From Sorex araneus (Eukaryota; Chordata; Mammalia; Eulipotyphla; Soricidae): DNA of 64,000 nt. A program made the translations under genes and the position numbers. Where the stretch lies: NCBI RefSeq assembly GCF_027595985.1, contig NC_073305.1:178329949-178393948 (forward strand). Reading direction: 5' to 3'. The notes under the pieces are model-generated. The model had not been told where the DNA came from. It saw only the letters and a list, made by a program, of their open reading frames with translations, and did no database searches. Below are positions 59,836-64,000 of the stretch, in pieces. Every line of letters starts with the position of its first letter. Within the stretch, counting starts at the first letter, position 1.

Positions 59836-60805
59836 ATACACGACACACCTTCATGTAATAATCTGTCCATGGGGTGTACAGGTCGGGGCTATCACTTCCC
59901 AGGAAGTCGACTGCTGTTGCTTGGGGAGGGGGCCTTCTCTCTCTGCCTGCCTGCCCACATCACTGTCACAGCGCCGGGGAACCATGCGGTGCTGAGGACT
60001 GAGCCCAGGGCGCCCACATGCGGAACATGCCCTCCAGCTGTTTGACCTGTTGGCCCAAATCTCATGGCCTTTGCTTTGTTTTTTTTTTGGGGGGGGCACA
60101 CCCTCGGAGGCCAGGGTCCCGAGACTGCTCTGTGACTGGCCTGTTTTCCTGCCATAAGGCCACAGTAGAGATGTTCTTCCCGATTCGCTGAGGCCTGCGG
60201 GTGAGGGCGAGCGTAACCTGGTCAGCTGAGGAGAGCAAGGCACAATTTCAAGAAATGCAGTACTCCCCGGTTCCTGGTTCCAAGCACCAGATATCGGAGG
60301 TGAAGGGCAGACACCCACTCATCTGTGGGACTGTGAGCTGCCGGCCCCGCGCTGCTCCTCTTCCGTCTGTCTTGTTCTCAGGCGCCGAGGGCCGTCTGGG
60401 GCTGGTCCCTGGCCACCATCTGCAGTTGCAGGCACCGCACCCGAGCCGGCCGGGTCGAGACAGTGGCCCTAACTCCTGCTCTGTCTCTCCGGCCCCCAGC
60501 CCTGCGTCTCAGCCACTGCACATTCCTGTTCGTGTCACCTTGCAGAAGAGCAGACAAGCGTGACCGCAGGGGATGGAGGGATTCCCTCCGGCAGCTGAGT
60601 TCCGCTGGATGTGGTCGCCAGAGGGGCGCCTTCCTGGGTGGGCCCCGGGGGTCTCCCCGACGATGGCGTGAGTGACAGCACTGCATCCTAATCGCTGCAT
60701 CCTGATGATTCTGCTGCTGTCAGGAAGAAGGGCGGGTTTACTACAAGCCAGATTGATGAAGACCTTGGTCTCCGTTAGGGACTACCTTTGTTTTCTTGGT
60801 TGCTT
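59836..60805. other. intergenic, no gene recognised
   Basis: A SINE-like remnant lies at about 59983-60057. A G-run follows a T-run near 60077-60097. Confidence 0.5.
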
Positions 60806-60817
60806 CAAGTGACTCTG

Positions 60818-60861
<44 letters not shown>

Positions 60862-61225
60862 TGTTTGTGTGTGTGTAGGAGGGGGTGTAAGGGGAACCCA
60901 GACATTTGGCATTGAGTATGGGACACTTGACTGTCAGAGCCAAGGCCAAGAAATCTTCAACAACATCAAGTGACAAAGTGTGTGTATGTGTGTTTGTGTG
61001 TGTGTGTAGGAGGGGGTGTGATGGGAGCCCAGGAATTTGGCATTGAGTATGGGACACTTGACTGTCAGAGCCAAGGCCAAGAAATCTTCAACAACATCAA
61101 GTGACAATGTGTGTGTCAGTGTGTTTGTGTGTGGGTAGGAGGGGGTGTGATGGGAGCCCAGGCATTTGACATTGAGTATGGGACACTTGACCGTCAGGGC
61201 CAAGGCCAAGAAATCTTCAGCAACA
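60806..61225 (+). repeat. three-copy minisatellite containing (GT)n
   Basis: Three tandem units of about 125-160 bp each contain (GT)n, TAGGAGGGGGTGT, CATTGAGTATGGGACACTTG and GGCCAAGAAATCTTCA. The first (GT)n is the longest (60817-60878). Units 2 and 3 share GATGGGAGCCCAGG, so unit 1 is the outlier. Confidence 0.95.
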
Positions 61226-61451
61226 ATCACGGAAGCTGCAGAGTGAGGGGCTGGCCCGCCACAAGAACCCCGGCACTTCCTGGCAGAACTGCACCCAGGG
61301 CTGTGCCTTCCGGTTCTGCCACCAACTGTGTGACCTTCGCTAAGGCGCTTCAGTGTTTACAGCCTGGGGTCCCACCCTCACTCCCCACTCACCAGCTGTC
61401 CACCCCACGCCAACTTCTATGTTCACTTCCTCATGGCGAAAGGCGCATGCT

Positions 61452-61622
61452 TGGGACTGAGAGTGGAAGTACAGCCAGGAGAGTGTTTGCCTGGCAAGTG
61501 GTTGAACTGTGTCCCGCCCCCCGCATCCCAGGGGGTAGCTTCCCTCTCTCCCAGCACCGCCAAGAGTGAATCCCGAGTGCAGAGCCAGGAGTAAGCCCCG
61601 AGCACTACTGGGTGTGGTCTCC
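61452..61622 (+). repeat. type I SINE, diverged
   Basis: GGGACTGAGAGTGGAAGTAC to GGGTGTGGTCTCCC, with an insertion in the body. Confidence 0.82.
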
Positions 61623-61650
61623 CACACCAAGCCAAACGGTAGTAACCAAG

Positions 61651-61771
61651 GATAGGACTAAAGGTTGGGCGCTTGCCTAGCACTTGGCAGATCTGGGGCA
61701 CCCGTGTGGTCCTGGGAGCACCAGCAGGAGTAATCCCTGAGTGCAGAGCCAGGAGTAAGTCCTGAGCACCC
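61651..61771 (+). repeat. type I SINE, shortened head
   Basis: AGGACTAAAGGTTGGGCGC to AAGTCCTGAGCACC; an A-rich (AAAC)n tail follows to about 61880. Confidence 0.82.
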
Positions 61772-62159
61772 CCCTTCCCCTGCCCCCTCCCAATAAACAA
61801 ACCCAAAACCAAACCGAAGCCAAAACCAAAAATAAAACAAAAACAAACAAACGAAAAATCCAAGACAAAAACACCAAAACCTGCAACCAATCTAATGTCC
61901 GGCTCATCATCACCTTTTGTGTGTTGAGAACACACTTTGGAACATTTGTAAGAGAACAAATGTTTCCAGCCTCCAAGTCATGGTTGGGTTGCCTTTGTTT
62001 CTCTTCAGGGTTGGCTGAGGTCCCATGAAAGCTCGTGACATCACTTGCAGAGCTGGGCACAAAACGGCAATGTTCTAACAAAGTCGCTAGCAACGTCAAA
62101 CCTGGGAGCCCAGGCACGCAACCCGCTGCCTACACACAGTAGGTGCTAAATAAACGTTC

Positions 62160-62870
62160 TATGCACCCCCCTCCCCCGGCGGCCCCGTGCGCGATGCTAC
62201 GAACAGGACACTTACCCCTGCTTAAATACACTTGCCAGGCCCTGGAACTGTCCCCTCGGAAACCACCATCCCGGGCTCTTTGCCCAGACGGGGCGCGCCG
62301 GGACCACCGGAGTCTCCGCTCGGCCGCCGCGCCCCGCCCGGGAGGACCGGGAGCGTCGAGGGCTGCTCCGCACCCCGGGGCGCCCCCTCGCCAAGGCCGG
62401 GGCCGTTGGAGCCGCCCAGCTGGGTGGCATCCCCGCCGGGGCCTGCGGAGGTTCCCCGTTGCCAGGGAGACGCGTCGCACGCTCCGGGCGGCTCCCGCGC
62501 CCTGCCCGCCCCGCGCCCGCGATGAGCCGCGCGCCGCGCCCGGACCCGACCCGCGACGCCCCCCGCGCCCCGCCGCGCGCGCCCGAGGTACGGTCCGAGC
62601 GCCCCCGGGACACTCCGCTCCGCGCCGGGCCACCTCGCGGACCCGTCCGCGTCCCGGTCCCCGTCCCGGGAGCGGAGCGACAGGCCCGCGGCCGGCCGAG
62701 CGCGTCGGCCCGTAGAGCAGGCGGGCCCGTTTGCTGCCCCAGCGGCCCGTTTGCTCCCCTTGGTTATGCCCCCCCTCACCCCCCCGAGCTAGCCGTCGCG
62801 TTGCCTTGGCAGTTACCGCCGAGGCCGGATTCCGAGAGCAGCTTCTGGCTCACGTAGAGGACCCGGGGCT
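62160..62870. promoter_or_regulatory. CpG island at the CCDC170 5' end
   Basis: Very CpG-dense with GC boxes and no repeats, spanning the proposed first coding exon. No TATA box seen. Confidence 0.75.
62522..62587 (+). CDS. CCDC170: probable CCDC170 coding exon 1
   Basis: CCDC170 is a coiled-coil protein linked to Golgi-associated microtubules; in human it follows ARMT1 and precedes ESR1. Here an ATG at 62522 opens MSRAPRPDPTRD... ending in APE, with a donor GAG/GTACGG directly after, giving 22 codons in phase 0. The human protein also starts MS and has an APE motif shortly before its second exon sequence, but the residues between differ. Position, strand, island and splice site support the call; the sequence match is weak because the exon is short, Pro/Arg-rich and GC-driven. 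No coiled-coil exon lies within the window, so confirmation requires the next exon. Confidence 0.55.
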
Positions 62871-62984
62871 AGTGAAGGTGCCAAGCGCCGGCTGGTCACT
62901 CCAGAAGCGGCCTCAGCTGTTCCGGCGTCCCTTCAGGCTTCTACTCCCAGGAGACAGGCACTGGGGACTTTGAGGCTCAGATAT

Positions 62985-63510
62985 GCTAAAACAAACACAC
63001 ACGCGCACCGCACACACGTGCTCATACACTTGCACACGCATGCGCGCACGCACCCACACTCGCACGCACACACCCACACTCGCATGCGCACATTAGCACA
63101 CATACGCACGTACACACACATGCATGCACGCATACACCCACCACACTCGCACACGCATGCACTCATGCACCCACACGCGCACGCACATGTTAGCATACGC
63201 ATCTAGGTACACACTCGCACACGCACGCACACATTTGCACATGCATGCACGCATGCACCCACCCGCACACGCACACATTAGCACACACATGCACTCACAC
63301 TCTTCCGCGCTTGCAAGTATGCATGCACCCACCACACTCTCACACACATGCACGCACTCACACACTTGCGAACGCACACACGTACATTCATACTCACGTA
63401 CACACATACTCATGTGCGCTCATGCACACACATGCTCGCACACGCATGCACGCACGCACTCGCACAAATATGCACGCACGAAAACACCTATGCACCCACA
63501 TGTACTTCTT

Positions 63511-63541
<31 letters not shown>

Positions 63542-63545
63542 AACA
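62985..63545 (+). repeat. (CA/CG/TG)n alternating purine-pyrimidine tract
   Basis: About 560 bp of ACACGC, GCATGC and CACACA units with few interruptions, in the proposed CCDC170 intron 1. Confidence 0.96.
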
Positions 63546-63569
63546 AGCACTTTTTTTTTTTTTTTTTTT

Positions 63570-63742
63570 TGCTTTTTGGGTCACAGGGGTTACTCCTGCA
63601 ATGCACAGGGGTGACTCCTGGCTCTGCACTCAGGAATTACGCCTGGCTGTGCTCAGCGGACCATATGGGATGCTGGGATTAGAACCCGGGTTGGCCGAGT
63701 GCAAGGCAAACGCCCTACCCGCTGTGCTATCGCTCCAGTCCC
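63570..63742 (-). repeat. type I SINE with short duplication
   Basis: A poly-T at 63551-63570 precedes it. The segment TGCACAGGGGT/TCACAGGGGT is duplicated at 63581-63612, and the right flank returns to CACACATATGCAC, so it inserted within the CA-rich tract. Confidence 0.95.
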
Positions 63743-64000
63743 ACACATATGCACTTTTGCTAAAGCATGCACACACTCACACATATCCTGGCTCGGTCTT
63801 GTTAACTAGCCCCTTTGGGCCCCACCAGGCAGAGTGTGTCTGGGTAGTTGCTAGGAAGGGGGTCAGTTGTGTTTTGTGGAATTGTAAACTTCATCAATGT
63901 TCCTTGTGCCATACTGACCGCATGTTCTGGGGGGACACTCAGAAACTCAAACCATGGGGTTGGTTTGCCGACACGGTGGAGGAATTCACTAGCAGCCGTG
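63743..64000. other. proposed CCDC170 intron 1, no recognised feature
   Basis: Single-copy in appearance to the window end. Confidence 0.45.

Noticed and set aside
60806-61225. CRISPR-like direct repeats
   Set aside because: Units are about 130 bp with GT tracts, no spacer/repeat alternation, and the context is mammalian.
63245-63682. His/Thr-rich open frame of 145 codons
   Set aside because: It is a direct translation of the CA-rich simple repeat.

Overview
This is mammalian genomic DNA, almost certainly from a shrew (Soricidae, probably Sorex or a close relative). Two observations point there. First, the window is packed with one tRNA-derived SINE family. I recognise roughly 90-100 copies or fragments by eye, and their consensus resembles the shrew SOR family as I remember it. 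Second, the gene order RMND1 (minus), ARMT1 (plus), CCDC170 (plus) is the order of human 6q25.1 just upstream of ESR1. I could not run a database search, so the species call is an inference.

Layout. Positions 1-38.7 kb hold RMND1 on the minus strand. Nine coding exons give 400 codons in a continuous reading frame. The last part, about 49 residues in human, was not found and presumably lies left of position 1. A CpG-rich bidirectional promoter at about 38.35-40.0 kb separates RMND1 from ARMT1. It carries an NRF1-type palindrome, two CACGTG boxes and GC boxes. ARMT1 runs from 39.2 to 52.25 kb on the plus strand, in five coding exons of 440 codons plus stop, with a 3'UTR and an AATAAA. From 52.3 to 62.1 kb is intergenic sequence with SINEs, a solo-LTR-like element on the minus strand, a decayed processed pseudogene of STX8, and a three-copy minisatellite. 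At 62.2-62.9 kb is a second CpG island with a short first coding exon that fits CCDC170. Its first intron, with about 560 bp of alternating purine-pyrimidine repeat, fills the rest.

Repeats. 'Type I' SINE means the tRNA-like head followed by a unique body ending in GTGACCCAAAAAG, usually with an A tail. 'Type II' keeps the same head but has a different body and tail. The last ~60 bp of the type II tail match the 3' end of an RTE-like LINE open reading frame seen once at 4.91-5.14 kb. This is the most interesting structural signal in the window. 'Family B' is a 3'-anchored, variably 5'-truncated repeat with a G-rich purine tract and an AATAAA end, possibly an L1 3'UTR. 'Family C' is a related repeat present in two copies at 16.5-19.3 kb. 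Repeat boundaries are by-eye estimates, good to about 5-10 bp for young copies and worse for old ones.

Gene functions (established for the families). RMND1 is a mitochondrial inner-membrane DUF155 protein needed for mitochondrial translation. ARMT1 is a DUF89-family metal-dependent enzyme reported as an acidic-residue methyltransferase or metabolite phosphatase. CCDC170 is a coiled-coil Golgi/microtubule-associated protein. They are neighbours by conserved synteny; only RMND1 and ARMT1 share a promoter, and no joint pathway is implied.
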